A stretch of 63,858 nt of DNA, from positions 1 to 63,858 of the forward strand of contig NZ_JASISZ010000052.1 of assembly GCF_030063355.1 (NCBI RefSeq), given 5' to 3'. Shown in pieces: positions 33,110 through 42,560 of this stretch. Numbering within the stretch: the stretch's first letter is position 1; each line of letters opens with the position of its first letter. A model generated the notes under the pieces. The model did not search any database and was not told the DNA's origin. It was given only the letters and a program-made list of their open reading frames with translations. The translations under genes and the position numbers were made by a program. This DNA comes from Streptomyces sp. PH10-H1 (lineage in GTDB: Bacteria > Actinomycetota > Actinomycetes > Streptomycetales > Streptomycetaceae).

Positions 33110-35314
33110 ATGGCCTCGATGAATCAGCCCGGTGTCCCCGGGCAGCCCAACGGGGCAGGCACGGTCAGCACCGCGTTCCGCCCCCAGGTCGTCCCCTATG
33201 TGGACGACGTCGTCAGCCCTTCCGCCGAGGAGGCGGCCGACGGGGATCTCCCCCAGGGCCGGTTCCTGGACCGGGAGCGCAGCTGGCTGGCGTTCAACGA
33301 ACGCGTACTCGAACTCACCGAGGATCCGGCCACCCCGCTCCTCGAACGGGCGAACTACCTCGCGATTTTCGCCAGCAACCTCGACGAGTTCTTCATGGTC
33401 AGGGTCGCGGGCCTCAAGCGCCGCATGGCGACCGGCGTCGCCACCCGTTCGGCGTCCGGCCTGCAGCCCCGTGACGTGCTGGACCTGATCCTCACCAGGT
33501 CCCGCGAGCTCATGGCGCGGCACGCCGCATGCTTCCAGAACGATGTCGCGCCGCAGCTGGCCGACGAGGGCATACACGTCATCCGCTGGGCGGATCTCAC
33601 GGAGAAGGAGCAGGCGCGCCTGTTCACCCTCTTCCGCCAGCAGATCTTCCCCGTGCTGACCCCGCTGGCCGTCGACCCGGCGCATCCCTTCCCGTACATC
33701 TCCGGCCTGTCCCTGAACCTGGCCGTCGTCGTACGCAATCCGGTCTCGGGCCACGAGCACTTCGCCCGGGTGAAGGTCCCGCCGATCCTCTCCCGCTTCC
33801 TCGAAGCGAGCCCGCAGCGCTACGTCCCGCTGGAGGACGTCATCGCCGCGCACCTGGAGGAGCTCTTCCCCGGAATGGAGGTCCTGGACCACCACATGTT
33901 CCGGGTCACCCGCAACGAGGACCTGGAAGTGGAGGAGGACGACGCCGAGAACCTTCTCCAGGCCCTGGAGAAGGAACTGATGCGGCGCCGCTTCGGCCCG
34001 CCGGTGCGCCTCGAAGTAGAAGAATCGATTGCTCCGAGGGTGCTCGACCTGCTCGTCCACGAGCTGAAGATGAAGCACACCGAGGTCTACCCGCTGCCGG
34101 GACCGCTCGACCTGACCGGGCTGTTCGCCATCGCGGGCCTGGACCGGCCGGAGCTGAAGTTCCCGAAGTACATCGCCGGCACCCACCGCGACCTGGCCGA
34201 GGTGGAATCGGCGTCCGCGCCCGACATCTTCGCGGCGCTGCGCGAACGCGACGTACTGCTGCACCACCCGTACGACTCCTTCTCGACCTCCGTCCAGACC
34301 TTCCTGGACCAGGCGGCGGCCGACCCGGACGTGCTGGCGATCAAGCAGACGCTCTACCGCACCTCCGGGGACTCCCCGATCGTGGACGCGCTCATCGACG
34401 CGGCCGAGGCGGGCAAGCAGGTCCTCGTCCTGGTCGAGATCAAGGCGCGCTTCGACGAACAGGCCAACATCAAGTGGGCCCGCAAGCTCGAGGAGGCCGG
34501 CTGCCACGTCGTCTACGGCCTGGTGGGCCTGAAGACCCACTGCAAGCTGTCGCTCGTGGTCCGCCAGGAAGGCGACACGCTGCGCCGCTACAGCCACGTC
34601 GGCACCGGCAACTACCACCCCAAGACCGCGCGGCTGTACGAGGACCTGGGCCTGCTCACCGCCGACCCGCAGGTCGGCGCGGACCTCTCGCACCTCTTCA
34701 ACCGGCTCTCGGGCTACTCGCGCCGCGAGGTCTACAACCGGCTGCTGGTGGCGCCCCGCAACCTCCGCGACGGACTGATCTCCCGGATCATGGAGGAGAT
34801 CACCCACCACCGGGCCGGGCGCCCCGCGTACGTCCGCATGAAGCTCAACTCGATCGTCGACGAAGCCGTCATCGACGCTCTCTACCGCGCTTCGCAGGCC
34901 GGTGTGCCCGTCGACATCTGGGTACGCGGCATCTGCGCGGTACGGCCCGGCGTCATCGGCCTGTCCGAGAACATCCGGGTCCGCAGTGTCCTGGGCCGAT
35001 TCCTCGAACACTCCAGGGTGTTCATCTTCGGCAACGGCGGCGAACCAGAAGTCTGGTTCGGCAGCGCCGACATGATGCACCGTAACCTCGACCGCCGCAT
35101 CGAGGCGCTGGTCAGGGTCGCCGACCCGGCCCACCGCGCCACCCTCAACCGCCTGCTGGAGACCGGGATGGCGGACGACACCGCGTCCTGGCATCTCGCG
35201 GCGGACGGGAACTGGACCCGGCACAGCACCGACCCCGACGGGAAGCCGCTGCGCAATGTCCAGGAGATGCTCATCGACGCCCGGAGGCGCCGGCGTGGCC
35301 CAGCGACACCGTGA
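33110..35314 (+). CDS. ppk: polyphosphate kinase 1
   Basis: A 734-aa enzyme that makes polyphosphate from ATP. The four PPK1 domains are all there: N domain (FLDRERSWLAFNERVLEL), head domain, and two PLD-like catalytic domains with SHVGTGNYHPKTARLYEDLG carrying the phospho-accepting histidine, and NLDRRIEALVRVADP near the end. The ATG at 33110 follows CGGAGGAGGGC; an earlier ATG at 32939 adds 57 Pro-rich residues without a ribosome site. It is followed by overlapping CHAD and nudix genes and the pst operon, a phosphate-related neighbourhood. Confidence 0.95.
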   Translation: MASMNQPGVPGQPNGAGTVSTAFRPQVVPYVDDVVSPSAEEAADGDLPQGRFLDRERSWLAFNERVLELTEDPATPLLERANYLAIFASNLDEFFMVRVAGLKRRMATGVATRSASGLQPRDVLDLILTRSRELMARHAACFQNDVAPQLADEGIHVIRWADLTEKEQARLFTLFRQQIFPVLTPLAVDPAHPFPYISGLSLNLAVVVRNPVSGHEHFARVKVPPILSRFLEASPQRYVPLEDVIAAHLEELFPGMEVLDHHMFRVTRNEDLEVEEDDAENLLQALEKELMRRRFGPPVRLEVEESIAPRVLDLLVHELKMKHTEVYPLPGPLDLTGLFAIAGLDRPELKFPKYIAGTHRDLAEVESASAPDIFAALRERDVLLHHPYDSFSTSVQTFLDQAAADPDVLAIKQTLYRTSGDSPIVDALIDAAEAGKQVLVLVEIKARFDEQANIKWARKLEEAGCHVVYGLVGLKTHCKLSLVVRQEGDTLRRYSHVGTGNYHPKTARLYEDLGLLTADPQVGADLSHLFNRLSGYSRREVYNRLLVAPRNLRDGLISRIMEEITHHRAGRPAYVRMKLNSIVDEAVIDALYRASQAGVPVDIWVRGICAVRPGVIGLSENIRVRSVLGRFLEHSRVFIFGNGGEPEVWFGSADMMHRNLDRRIEALVRVADPAHRATLNRLLETGMADDTASWHLAADGNWTRHSTDPDGKPLRNVQEMLIDARRRRRGPATP

Positions 35315-36581
35315 CACCGCGTACGCCCAGGCCGGCCAGCCGGCACTTATCCTCGGCGGGGGTCCCGGCGGCCCCGGGATGCCGGGACCAGGCGCGGCCA
35401 GCGCCGGGGAGGTGGTCTCCGGCTACCTCCACGACCAAGCGGCCACCTTCCTGCGCGCGCTGAGCCTGCGTGCCGAGGATGAGGACGCCGCCAACCTGCT
35501 GCTGCGCCGGTCCGCCCGCCGTATCAGCGCGACCCTGCAGACCTACGGCCCGCTGACCGAGCCCGCCTGGGCCGATCCGCTGCGCACGGAGCTCGGCTGG
35601 CTCTCCACGGCCCTCGCCCACGAGCACCAGTACGCCGCCCGGCTCGCGCGGCTGCTCTCCGCCCTGCACCGGCTGGCCTCAGGTCCTGACCGGCCGAACC
35701 CCGGCCGGCCGGGTCCTGCCGCGCTGCCCTGGGACCACGCCGACGGCGCACCGGCCGCGGACCGTACGGCGCTGTCCGGCCGGTCCGGCCCGTCCGCTTC
35801 CTCCTCTTCCGTGCAGCTGTCCGCCTCGGGCGGGCCGCTGGCGGTCGGGGCGGCCCGCGCGGGCGCGCTGCTGGAACGGCAGCTGACCCTGGCGCGCACC
35901 CGTGCGCACTCGGCCGCGCTGCAGGCACTGGGTTCGTCGCGGTTCCACGCGCTGGCCGACGCCGTCGCCGTACTGGCCTCCGAGGTGCCGCTGACCCCGG
36001 CGGCCGATGCCCCCGCCGCCGACCGGCTGCCGCCGCTCGCGGGACTGGCGCACCACCGGCTCGCCGAGGCGACGGCAGCGCTGCCGCTGGCGCGTGCGGG
36101 GCACCCGTACAACGCCGACGCCGTGCGGGCCGCCCTCGGCCCGGAGCTGACCAACGATCTGCAGGACGCCCCCTGGCACCATGCCCGCGCCCTGCTGCGG
36201 ATCAGCCGCTACGCCGCCGAGGTGTGCCCGGCCGGCGAACCCGGCACCATGGACACCCAGGAGGCTCAGGTCGCCCTGGTCACCGACGGCGCCGACGGAG
36301 ACGGGAGCGCCGGGAGCGGTCAGGGCGCCGAGGACGCGCTGGCCCGGCTGAAGGACGCGGCCCGGCTGCTGGAAGGGCACCGGGAGGCCGCCGAGTCGGC
36401 CAATGCCGTGTCGACCGCCGCCCGCATCCCGCGGATCGCCCCGGCGACCGCCTACGCGCTCGGCGTGCTCCACGCGGACCAGCGGCAGGAGGTCGAGGCG
36501 GCCCGCTTCGCCTTCGCCCGCCTCTGGCAACGCGGCGTCCCCGGCGTCCCGGCCGTCCCCGCCGCCCCCGGTTCGAGGTGA
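35295..36581 (+). CDS. CHAD-domain protein
   Basis: A 428-aa helical protein with a CHAD domain, a fold that binds inorganic polyphosphate through conserved histidine, lysine and arginine residues. Visible elements are GYLHDQAATFLRAL, RRSARRISATLQTYGPL and TELGWLSTALAHEHQYA, repeated in the second half (YNADAVRAALGPEL, LKDAARLLEGHREA). The GTG at 35295 follows GGAGGC and overlaps the end of ppk by 20 bp, so the two are translationally coupled. A role in storing or sensing the polyphosphate made by PPK is likely. Confidence 0.85.
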   Translation: MAQRHRDTAYAQAGQPALILGGGPGGPGMPGPGAASAGEVVSGYLHDQAATFLRALSLRAEDEDAANLLLRRSARRISATLQTYGPLTEPAWADPLRTELGWLSTALAHEHQYAARLARLLSALHRLASGPDRPNPGRPGPAALPWDHADGAPAADRTALSGRSGPSASSSSVQLSASGGPLAVGAARAGALLERQLTLARTRAHSAALQALGSSRFHALADAVAVLASEVPLTPAADAPAADRLPPLAGLAHHRLAEATAALPLARAGHPYNADAVRAALGPELTNDLQDAPWHHARALLRISRYAAEVCPAGEPGTMDTQEAQVALVTDGADGDGSAGSGQGAEDALARLKDAARLLEGHREAAESANAVSTAARIPRIAPATAYALGVLHADQRQEVEAARFAFARLWQRGVPGVPAVPAAPGSR

Positions 36582-36587
36582 GGCGTG

Positions 36588-37034
36588 ATGCTGCGTTCCC
36601 CGGAGTCGGACGACCGGTCCCCCGTTCTCGCCGCCGGCGCCGTCCTGTGGCGGCGTGCGCCGGTTGACGGCGGCGTGGAGATCGCGCTGATCCACCGCCC
36701 GAAATATGATGATTGGTCGCATCCCAAGGGCAAGCTCAAGCGCGGCGAGGACCCCATGGCCGGTGCGCTGCGCGAGGTCGGCGAGGAGACCGGCATGGAG
36801 TGCGTGCTGGGCGCGCCGCTGCCGACCGCCCGCTATGTCGCTTACGGTCGCCCCAAGGAGGTCCGCTACTGGGCCGCCGAGGCCGTGGACGGTGCCTTCG
36901 CCGTCAATGACGAGGTCGACCGGCTCATCTGGCTGCCCCCGGCGGCGGCCCGCAACCGCCTCACCCACCCCCGCGACCGCCCGCTGATCGACGCCCTGCT
37001 GCGCTCGCTGACTCCGCACCGACCCCCTCGCTGA
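36588..37034 (+). CDS. mutT: nudix hydrolase (MutT-like)
   Basis: A 148-aa hydrolase with an intact nudix box G-x5-E-x7-R-E-x2-E-E-x-G in GKLKRGEDPMAGALREVGEE followed by TG. It cleaves nucleoside diphosphate-linked substrates. Together with HRPKYDDWSHPKGK the sequence resembles actinobacterial MutT1 N-terminal domains, but the usual C-terminal histidine phosphatase domain of MutT1 is absent. It starts 6 bp after the CHAD gene (ATG 36588; GTG 36585 is possible). Its 3' end is duplicated. Confidence 0.9.
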   Translation: MLRSPESDDRSPVLAAGAVLWRRAPVDGGVEIALIHRPKYDDWSHPKGKLKRGEDPMAGALREVGEETGMECVLGAPLPTARYVAYGRPKEVRYWAAEAVDGAFAVNDEVDRLIWLPPAAARNRLTHPRDRPLIDALLRSLTPHRPPR

Positions 37035-37049
37035 CCCCGTGCCGAACCC
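37004..37049. repeat. 23-bp tandem duplication across the nudix gene stop
   Basis: Two 23-bp units, 37004-37026 and 37027-37049, share CTCGCTGACnCCGnnCCGAnCCC. The first is coding (Ser-Leu-Thr-Pro); in the second the frame differs and CGC TGA supplies the stop. Weaker than the other stop arrays but of the same kind. Confidence 0.6.
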
Positions 37050-37172
37050 GCGCGTACCGCTCCGGCCGGTCACCGTTCACCCGCGTGATCGGCACGAATC
37101 ACGTGACCCACGGCACCTCTCCAGCCCCACGGAGTGGCACCCATGGCAAGCGGCCCCGCACTGATAGACGAG

Positions 37173-37227
37173 GTTCACCTTGCGTTCACTCTCTCCCGTT
37201 GGGCGATTCACCTCGCCTGCCTAATTT
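37173..37227 (+). promoter_or_regulatory. PHO box (PhoP operator) and -10 of pstS
   Basis: Units of exactly 11 nt: GTTCACCTTGC (37173), GTTCACTCTCT (37184), a degenerate CCCGTTGGGCG (37195) and ATTCACCTCGC (37206). The Streptomyces PhoP site is made of 11-nt direct repeats of the type GTTCACC. A -10 like TAATTT is at 37222-37227, placing the box over the -35 as in PhoP-activated promoters. A single extra unit GTTCACCCGCG lies at 37075. Confidence 0.8.
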
Positions 37228-37326
37228 CGGCCCTACCGGTGAGCATCACGCTGTGCCGGGTGGATGCAGATACTCCATACCTCTGCTTCGCCGTCCACCG
37301 GCGGGCTCCTGGAAGGAACACTGAAG

Positions 37327-38454
37327 GTGAAGCTTTCCCGTAACAGCGGACTGCGCGCCCTGACCGTCGGCGCGGTCGCGGTTTCCAGCGCGTTGGTCCT
37401 CACGGCCTGCGGTTCTGACAACAACACCACCCCCTCGGGGGACAAGACGAGCAACGCCGCCGCGGGATCGATCAAGTGTGCGAAGTCCGGCCAGCTGCTC
37501 GCTTCGGGCTCCAGCGCCCAGAAGAACGCGATGGACGTCTGGGTCAAGAACTACATGCAGGCGTGCCCCGGCACGAACATCAACTACAAGAGCTCCTCCT
37601 CGGGTGAGGGCGTCACCGCCTTCAACCAGGGCGGCGTCAGCATCGCGGGCTCCGACTCGCCGCTGAAGCCCGAAGAGGTCACCACCTCGAAGAAGATCTG
37701 CACCGGCGGCCAGGGCATCGACCTGCCGATGGTCGGCGGCCCGATCGCGATCGGCTACAACCTCGCGGGCGTCGACAACCTCGTCCTGGACGCCCCGACC
37801 CTCGCGAAGATCTTCAACTCGACGATCACCAAGTGGGACGACGAGGCGATCAAGAAGCTGAACCCGACCGCGAAGCTCCCGAGCAGCAACATCCAGGCGT
37901 TCCACCGCTCTACGGACTCCGGCACCACGGACAACCTCACCAAGTACTTCAACGCGACGGCCAAGGCCGACTGGCCCTACGACCACGCGAAGGCGTGGAA
38001 GGGCAAGGGCGGCCAGTCCGCTCCCGGCTCCGCCGACATCGCCTCGAACGTGAAGCAGGCCGAGGGCACCATCGGCTACTTCGAGCTGTCGTTCGCGACC
38101 GCCAACAGCCTGAAGACGGTCAAGCTCGCCACCGGCGCGGCCGCCCCCGTCGAGGCCAGTTCGGCCAACGCCTCCAAGGCCATCGCCGAGGCCAAGATCA
38201 CCGGCACCGCCCCCGACCTGGCGCTGAAGCTCGCCTACGACACGAAGGCCGAGGGCGCCTACCCGCTGGCCCTCGTCACGTACGAGATCGCCTGTGACAA
38301 GGGCAACAAGGCCGACACGCTCGAGCTGGCGAAGTCCTTCCTCACCTACATCGCGAGCGAGGACGGCCAGAAGGGCCTCTCCGCCATCGGCTACGCCCCG
38401 CTGCCGACGGAGATCGCCGCCAAGGTCCGCTCCACCATCGCCACCCTCTCCTGA
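37327..38454 (+). CDS. pstS: phosphate-binding lipoprotein PstS
   Basis: A 375-aa lipoprotein with signal peptide and lipobox LTAC, lipidated at C28. The phosphate-site loops are present: ASGSSAQ near the start, SSGEGVTAF, and RSTDSGTTDN. It delivers phosphate to PstCA. The GTG at 37327 is the start because a signal peptide (KLSRNSGLRALTVGAVAVSS) begins here with GAAGGAAC upstream. The PHO box lies 110 bp upstream, so expression rises when phosphate is low. First gene of pstSCAB. Confidence 0.96.
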   Translation: MKLSRNSGLRALTVGAVAVSSALVLTACGSDNNTTPSGDKTSNAAAGSIKCAKSGQLLASGSSAQKNAMDVWVKNYMQACPGTNINYKSSSSGEGVTAFNQGGVSIAGSDSPLKPEEVTTSKKICTGGQGIDLPMVGGPIAIGYNLAGVDNLVLDAPTLAKIFNSTITKWDDEAIKKLNPTAKLPSSNIQAFHRSTDSGTTDNLTKYFNATAKADWPYDHAKAWKGKGGQSAPGSADIASNVKQAEGTIGYFELSFATANSLKTVKLATGAAAPVEASSANASKAIAEAKITGTAPDLALKLAYDTKAEGAYPLALVTYEIACDKGNKADTLELAKSFLTYIASEDGQKGLSAIGYAPLPTEIAAKVRSTIATLS

Positions 38455-38545
38455 CCCGAGCGGCCGGTCCCGAACCCGGGGCCGGCCGCCCATTCCGGTG
38501 CACCGCCGCCGGGGGAGCCATCCCCCACCCAGACCGGAGAAACCC

Positions 38546-39529
38546 ATGGACATAACACCGACCGACAGCGCACTGCCTCCCCCCACGGCCCAGGCTTCCG
38601 TGACCCGCATCGGAGACCGCGTGTTCAGCGGCCTCTCCCGCGGATCCGGCATCCTCCTCCTGGTCGTCATGGCCTCGATCGCGGTCTTCCTCACAATCCG
38701 CGCGACGCACGCCATCTCCCAGGACCACGCGAACTTCTTCACCAGCTTCGAATGGGACGCCAACGCGACCCCGGCGGTCTTCGGCATCGGCGTACTGATC
38801 TACGGCACGGTCGTCAGCTCCGTGATCGCGATGGCCCTCGCGGTCCCGGTCGCGGTCGGCATCGCGCTGTTCATCTCGCACTACGCGCCGCGCCGGCTCG
38901 CCACTCCGCTCGCCTACGTCGTCGACCTGCTCGCCGCGATCCCGAGCATCATCTACGGCCTGTGGGGCGCGATCTACCTCGTGCCGCACATGAAGGGCCT
39001 GAACCTCTGGCTCAACGACTACCTGGGCTGGACCGGCGTCTTCCACAAGACGGACCCCGAGGGCGCGGCCCGTTCGCTCTTCACGGTCGGCATCCTGCTG
39101 GCGATCATGATCCTGCCGATCATCACGAATGTCAGCCGCGAAGTCTTCCGCCAGGTGCCGAAGATGCACGAGGAAGCGGCGCTCGCGCTCGGCGCGACCC
39201 GCTGGGAAGTCATCCGGATGTCGGTGCTGCCGTTCGCCCGCTCCGGAATCATCAGCGCCTCGATGCTCGGCCTCGGCCGCGCGCTGGGTGAGACGATGGC
39301 CGTGGCCACGGTCCTTTCGGCCTCCCCGGTGCTGTCCGCGAGGCTCCTCGACCCCGTCGGCGGGACCTTCGCGCAGAACATCGCCGCCAAGTTCGGCGAG
39401 GCGTCACCGTTCGGACGTGACGCACTGATCGCCTCCGGCCTCGTCCTGTTCGTCATCACGCTGCTGGTGAACGGCGGGGCCCGCCTGATCATCGCCCGCC
39501 GCAAGGAGTACTCGGGGGCCAACGCATGA
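38546..39529 (+). CDS. pstC: phosphate ABC transporter permease PstC
   Basis: A 327-aa inner-membrane permease with six main helices and the ABC-contact loop EEAALALGATRWEVIRMSVLP. The ATG at 38546 follows CCGGAGAAACCC. It lies 91 bp after pstS and overlaps pstA by 4 bp (ATGA). Confidence 0.95.
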   Translation: MDITPTDSALPPPTAQASVTRIGDRVFSGLSRGSGILLLVVMASIAVFLTIRATHAISQDHANFFTSFEWDANATPAVFGIGVLIYGTVVSSVIAMALAVPVAVGIALFISHYAPRRLATPLAYVVDLLAAIPSIIYGLWGAIYLVPHMKGLNLWLNDYLGWTGVFHKTDPEGAARSLFTVGILLAIMILPIITNVSREVFRQVPKMHEEAALALGATRWEVIRMSVLPFARSGIISASMLGLGRALGETMAVATVLSASPVLSARLLDPVGGTFAQNIAAKFGEASPFGRDALIASGLVLFVITLLVNGGARLIIARRKEYSGANA

Positions 39530-40602
39530 CCCACGTCATCACCGACAAGGTGCCCACCCCCTCGGTCCCCGCGCCGGCGCGTCTGGCGCAGCGCCGGATG
39601 CCCCGCTGGGCGCCGGCCGCCATCGCCGCCGCCGCGGTCGCGCTGGGCATCGGAACCGGCCTCGCGGCCGGGCTGGAGAGCCGTGTGCAGTGGGGCATGA
39701 TCTCCCTGCTGCTGTTCGTCGTCGGCACCTACGCCGTGACCTCGGCCGTCGAGGGCCGCCGACAGGCCAAGGACCGGGTCGTCACCAGTGTCGTCTGGGC
39801 CTGCTTCGTGGTCGCCATCGTCCCGCTGTACTCGTTGATCGCGACGACGGTCTCCAAGGGTCTGAAGGTCCTGGACGGCAACTTCCTCAGCCACTCCATG
39901 GGCGGGATCATCACGATCCAGCCCGGTGGCGGCATCTACCACGCGATCATCGGCACTATCGAGCAGGTCGGCATCGCGACGGTGATCGCGGCCCCGCTCG
40001 GACTGCTGACGGCGATCTACCTGGTCGAGTACGGCAAGGGAACGCTCGCCAAGGTCGTCACCTTCTTCGTGGACGTCATGACCGGTATCCCGTCGATCGT
40101 CGCGGGCCTGTTCATCCTCACGGTGTGGGTCCTGATGCTGGGCAACGGCCCGTCCGGCTTCGCCGGCTCGCTGGCCCTGACGATCCTGATGCTGCCGGTC
40201 GTGGTCCGCTCGACCGAGGAGATGCTCAAGCTCGTACCGAACGAGCTGCGCGAGGCGTCCCTGGCGCTCGGCGTGCCGAAGTGGCGCACCATCCTCAAGG
40301 TGGTCCTGCCCACGGCCATCGGCGGCATCACCACCGGCGTCATGCTGGCCATCGCCCGCATCACCGGCGAGACCGCGCCGATCATGCTGCTGGTCTTCGG
40401 CAGCCAGATCATCAACAACAACCCCTTCGAGGGTGGTCAGTCCTCCCTGTCGTACTACGTGTTCGAGCAGTTCCAGAACGGCAACGACGCGTCGTACAAC
40501 CGCGCCTGGGCAGCAGCCCTGGTGCTGATCGCCTTCGTCATGATCCTGAACATGGTGGCTCGCGGCATCGCCCGCTGGAAGGCCCCCAAGACCGGTCGCT
40601 GA
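39526..40602 (+). CDS. pstA: phosphate ABC transporter permease PstA
   Basis: A 358-aa permease, partner of PstC. It has an extra N-terminal helix pair before the six-helix core and the EAA loop REASLALGVPKWRTILKVVLP. The stop is followed by a 40-bp gap to pstB with GATTGAGAG as part of the leader. Confidence 0.95.
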   Translation: MTHVITDKVPTPSVPAPARLAQRRMPRWAPAAIAAAAVALGIGTGLAAGLESRVQWGMISLLLFVVGTYAVTSAVEGRRQAKDRVVTSVVWACFVVAIVPLYSLIATTVSKGLKVLDGNFLSHSMGGIITIQPGGGIYHAIIGTIEQVGIATVIAAPLGLLTAIYLVEYGKGTLAKVVTFFVDVMTGIPSIVAGLFILTVWVLMLGNGPSGFAGSLALTILMLPVVVRSTEEMLKLVPNELREASLALGVPKWRTILKVVLPTAIGGITTGVMLAIARITGETAPIMLLVFGSQIINNNPFEGGQSSLSYYVFEQFQNGNDASYNRAWAAALVLIAFVMILNMVARGIARWKAPKTGR

Positions 40603-40642
40603 CGCGACTACCCCCAGCGACCATCGGATTGAGAGCCCCACC

Positions 40643-41419
40643 ATGGCCAAGCGCATCGATGTAAGCGGCCTCTCCGCTTACTACAGCAACCACAAGGCGA
40701 TCGACGACATCTCGATGACCGTCGAGCCCCGCTCCGTGACGGCCTTCATCGGCCCGTCCGGCTGCGGCAAGTCCACCTTCCTCCGCACCCTGAACCGCAT
40801 GCACGAGGTCACCCCCGGCGGCCGGGTCGAGGGCAAGGTCATGCTGGACGACGAGAGCCTCTACGCGACGGGCGTCGACCCGGTCGCGGTCCGCCGCACC
40901 GTCGGCATGGTCTTCCAGCGGCCGAACCCGTTCCCCACGATGTCGATCTTCGACAACGTGGCGGCCGGCCTCAAGCTCAACGGCATGCGCCGCAAGAGCG
41001 AGCTGGAGGCGGTCGTCGAGAAGTCCCTCAAGGGCGCCAACCTCTGGAACGAGGTCAAGGACCGGCTGAACAAGCCCGGCTCCGGCCTGTCCGGCGGCCA
41101 GCAGCAGCGACTCTGCATCGCCCGCGCCATCGCGGTCGAGCCGCAGGTCCTGCTGATGGACGAGCCCTGCTCGGCCCTCGACCCGATCTCCACCCTCGCG
41201 ATCGAGGACCTGATCGGGGAGCTGAAGTCGCGCTTCACGATCGTCATCGTGACGCACAACATGCAGCAGGCGGCGCGGGTCTCCGACCGCACGGCGTTCT
41301 TCAACCTGTCGGCCGTCGGCCAGCCCGGCAAGCTCATCGAGCTGGACGACACCGAGCGCATCTTCTCCAACCCGTCGGTCCAGGCCACCGAGGACTACAT
41401 CTCGGGCCGCTTCGGCTAA
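40643..41419 (+). CDS. pstB: phosphate ABC transporter ATPase PstB
   Basis: A 258-aa ATPase with Walker A GPSGCGKST, signature LSGGQQQR, Walker B VLLMDEP and switch THNMQQAARVSDR, which powers PstSCA. No phoU gene follows; regulation of PhoR in Streptomyces involves a phoU elsewhere in the genome. A strong hairpin lies 55 bp downstream. Confidence 0.96.
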   Translation: MAKRIDVSGLSAYYSNHKAIDDISMTVEPRSVTAFIGPSGCGKSTFLRTLNRMHEVTPGGRVEGKVMLDDESLYATGVDPVAVRRTVGMVFQRPNPFPTMSIFDNVAAGLKLNGMRRKSELEAVVEKSLKGANLWNEVKDRLNKPGSGLSGGQQQRLCIARAIAVEPQVLLMDEPCSALDPISTLAIEDLIGELKSRFTIVIVTHNMQQAARVSDRTAFFNLSAVGQPGKLIELDDTERIFSNPSVQATEDYISGRFG

Positions 41420-41473
41420 ACCGGCACCATAGCCGTCCTGCGGTGCTGCATGGCGGTGCCACCGCAAGGCGAA

Positions 41474-41502
41474 GGGCCCGTCCCCGTGAGGGGGGCGGGC
41501 CC
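41474..41502. terminator. terminator hairpin after pstB
   Basis: GGGCCCGTCCCC pairs with GGGGnnCGGGCCC around GTGA, followed on the plus strand by ATTCCTTTGGTTCTTCTT, a T-rich run. It ends the pst operon and may also serve the convergent pit gene. Confidence 0.8.
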
Positions 41503-41558
41503 ATTCCTTTGGTTCTTCTTCAGGCGCGCCCGGAAGTTGCGGGCACGACCACCGGCGG

Positions 41559-42554
41559 TCAGCCGAAGACGAGCTTGATCACGCCGTAACTCGCCGCCGC
41601 CACCAGCGCGGCTGCCGGCATCGTGATGAACCAGCCGGCCACGATGTTCTTGGCGACACCCCAGCGCACGGCCTTTACCCGCTTCGTCGCGCCCACACCC
41701 ATGATGGCCGAGGTGATCACATGCGTCGTCGAGACCGGGGCCTGGAAGATGTACGCGGTCGTGTAGAGGATCGAGGCCGCGGTCGTCTCGGCCGCGAAGC
41801 CCTGCGGCGGGTCCAGCTCGATGATCCGGCGCCCCAGCGTCCGCATGATCCGCCAGCCGCCCGCGTAGGTGCCGAGCGACAGCATCGCCGCGCACGCGAA
41901 CTTCACCCAGATCGGGATCGAGTCCGCCCTGTTCACATCGGAGATGGTCAGCGCCATCACCACAATGCCCATCGTCTTCTGCGCGTCCTGCAGACCGTGG
42001 CCGAGTGCCATCGCCGCCGCCGAGACCGTCTGCGCGATCCGGAAACCGCGCTTGGCCTTGTGGGGGTTGGACTTACGGAACAGCCACAGAATCGCGAGCA
42101 TCACCAGATAGCCGGCCAACAGACCGACCACCGGGGACAGGAACATCGGGATGACGACCTTCTCGATCACACCCGACCAGTAGACGGTGGTCCCTCCGGC
42201 GAGAGCCGCGCCCACCATGCCGCCGAACAGCGCGTGGCTGGAACTCGACGGCAGCCCGTAGTACCAAGTGACCAGGTTCCATACGATCGCGCCCACCAGG
42301 GCCGCGAACATGATGCCCATTCCGCCCCGGCCGGTCGGCGTCGCGATGAGCCCCTTGCTGACCGTCTTGGCGACGCCGCTCCCCAGGAAGGCGCCGGCCA
42401 GGTTCATCACCGCGGCCATCGCGAGCGCCGCCTTGGGCGTCAGCGCTCGCGTCGACACCGAGGTGGCGATGGCGTTCGCCGAGTCGTGGAACCCGTTCGT
42501 GTACGTGAATCCGAGCGCGACGCCAATGGTCACGATCAGTGCAAAGGTGTCCAC
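41559..42554 (-). CDS. pit: low-affinity inorganic phosphate transporter (Pit family)
   Basis: A 331-aa transporter with about ten helices and the two PiT signatures: GFTYTNGFHDSANAIATSV near the N-terminus and APVSTTHVITSAIMGVG near the C-terminus. It imports metal-phosphate complexes with protons. The upstream DUF47 gene, 6 bp away, is its regular partner. Convergent with the high-affinity pst operon. Confidence 0.94.
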   Translation of the reverse strand: MDTFALIVTIGVALGFTYTNGFHDSANAIATSVSTRALTPKAALAMAAVMNLAGAFLGSGVAKTVSKGLIATPTGRGGMGIMFAALVGAIVWNLVTWYYGLPSSSSHALFGGMVGAALAGGTTVYWSGVIEKVVIPMFLSPVVGLLAGYLVMLAILWLFRKSNPHKAKRGFRIAQTVSAAAMALGHGLQDAQKTMGIVVMALTISDVNRADSIPIWVKFACAAMLSLGTYAGGWRIMRTLGRRIIELDPPQGFAAETTAASILYTTAYIFQAPVSTTHVITSAIMGVGATKRVKAVRWGVAKNIVAGWFITMPAAALVAAASYGVIKLVFG

Positions 42555-42560
42555 AGGAGG

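Noticed and set aside
37143..37343. Small ORF starting MASGPALIDE upstream of pstS
   Set aside because: It lies across the PHO box and pstS promoter and has no good ribosome site; a gene here would conflict with the operator.
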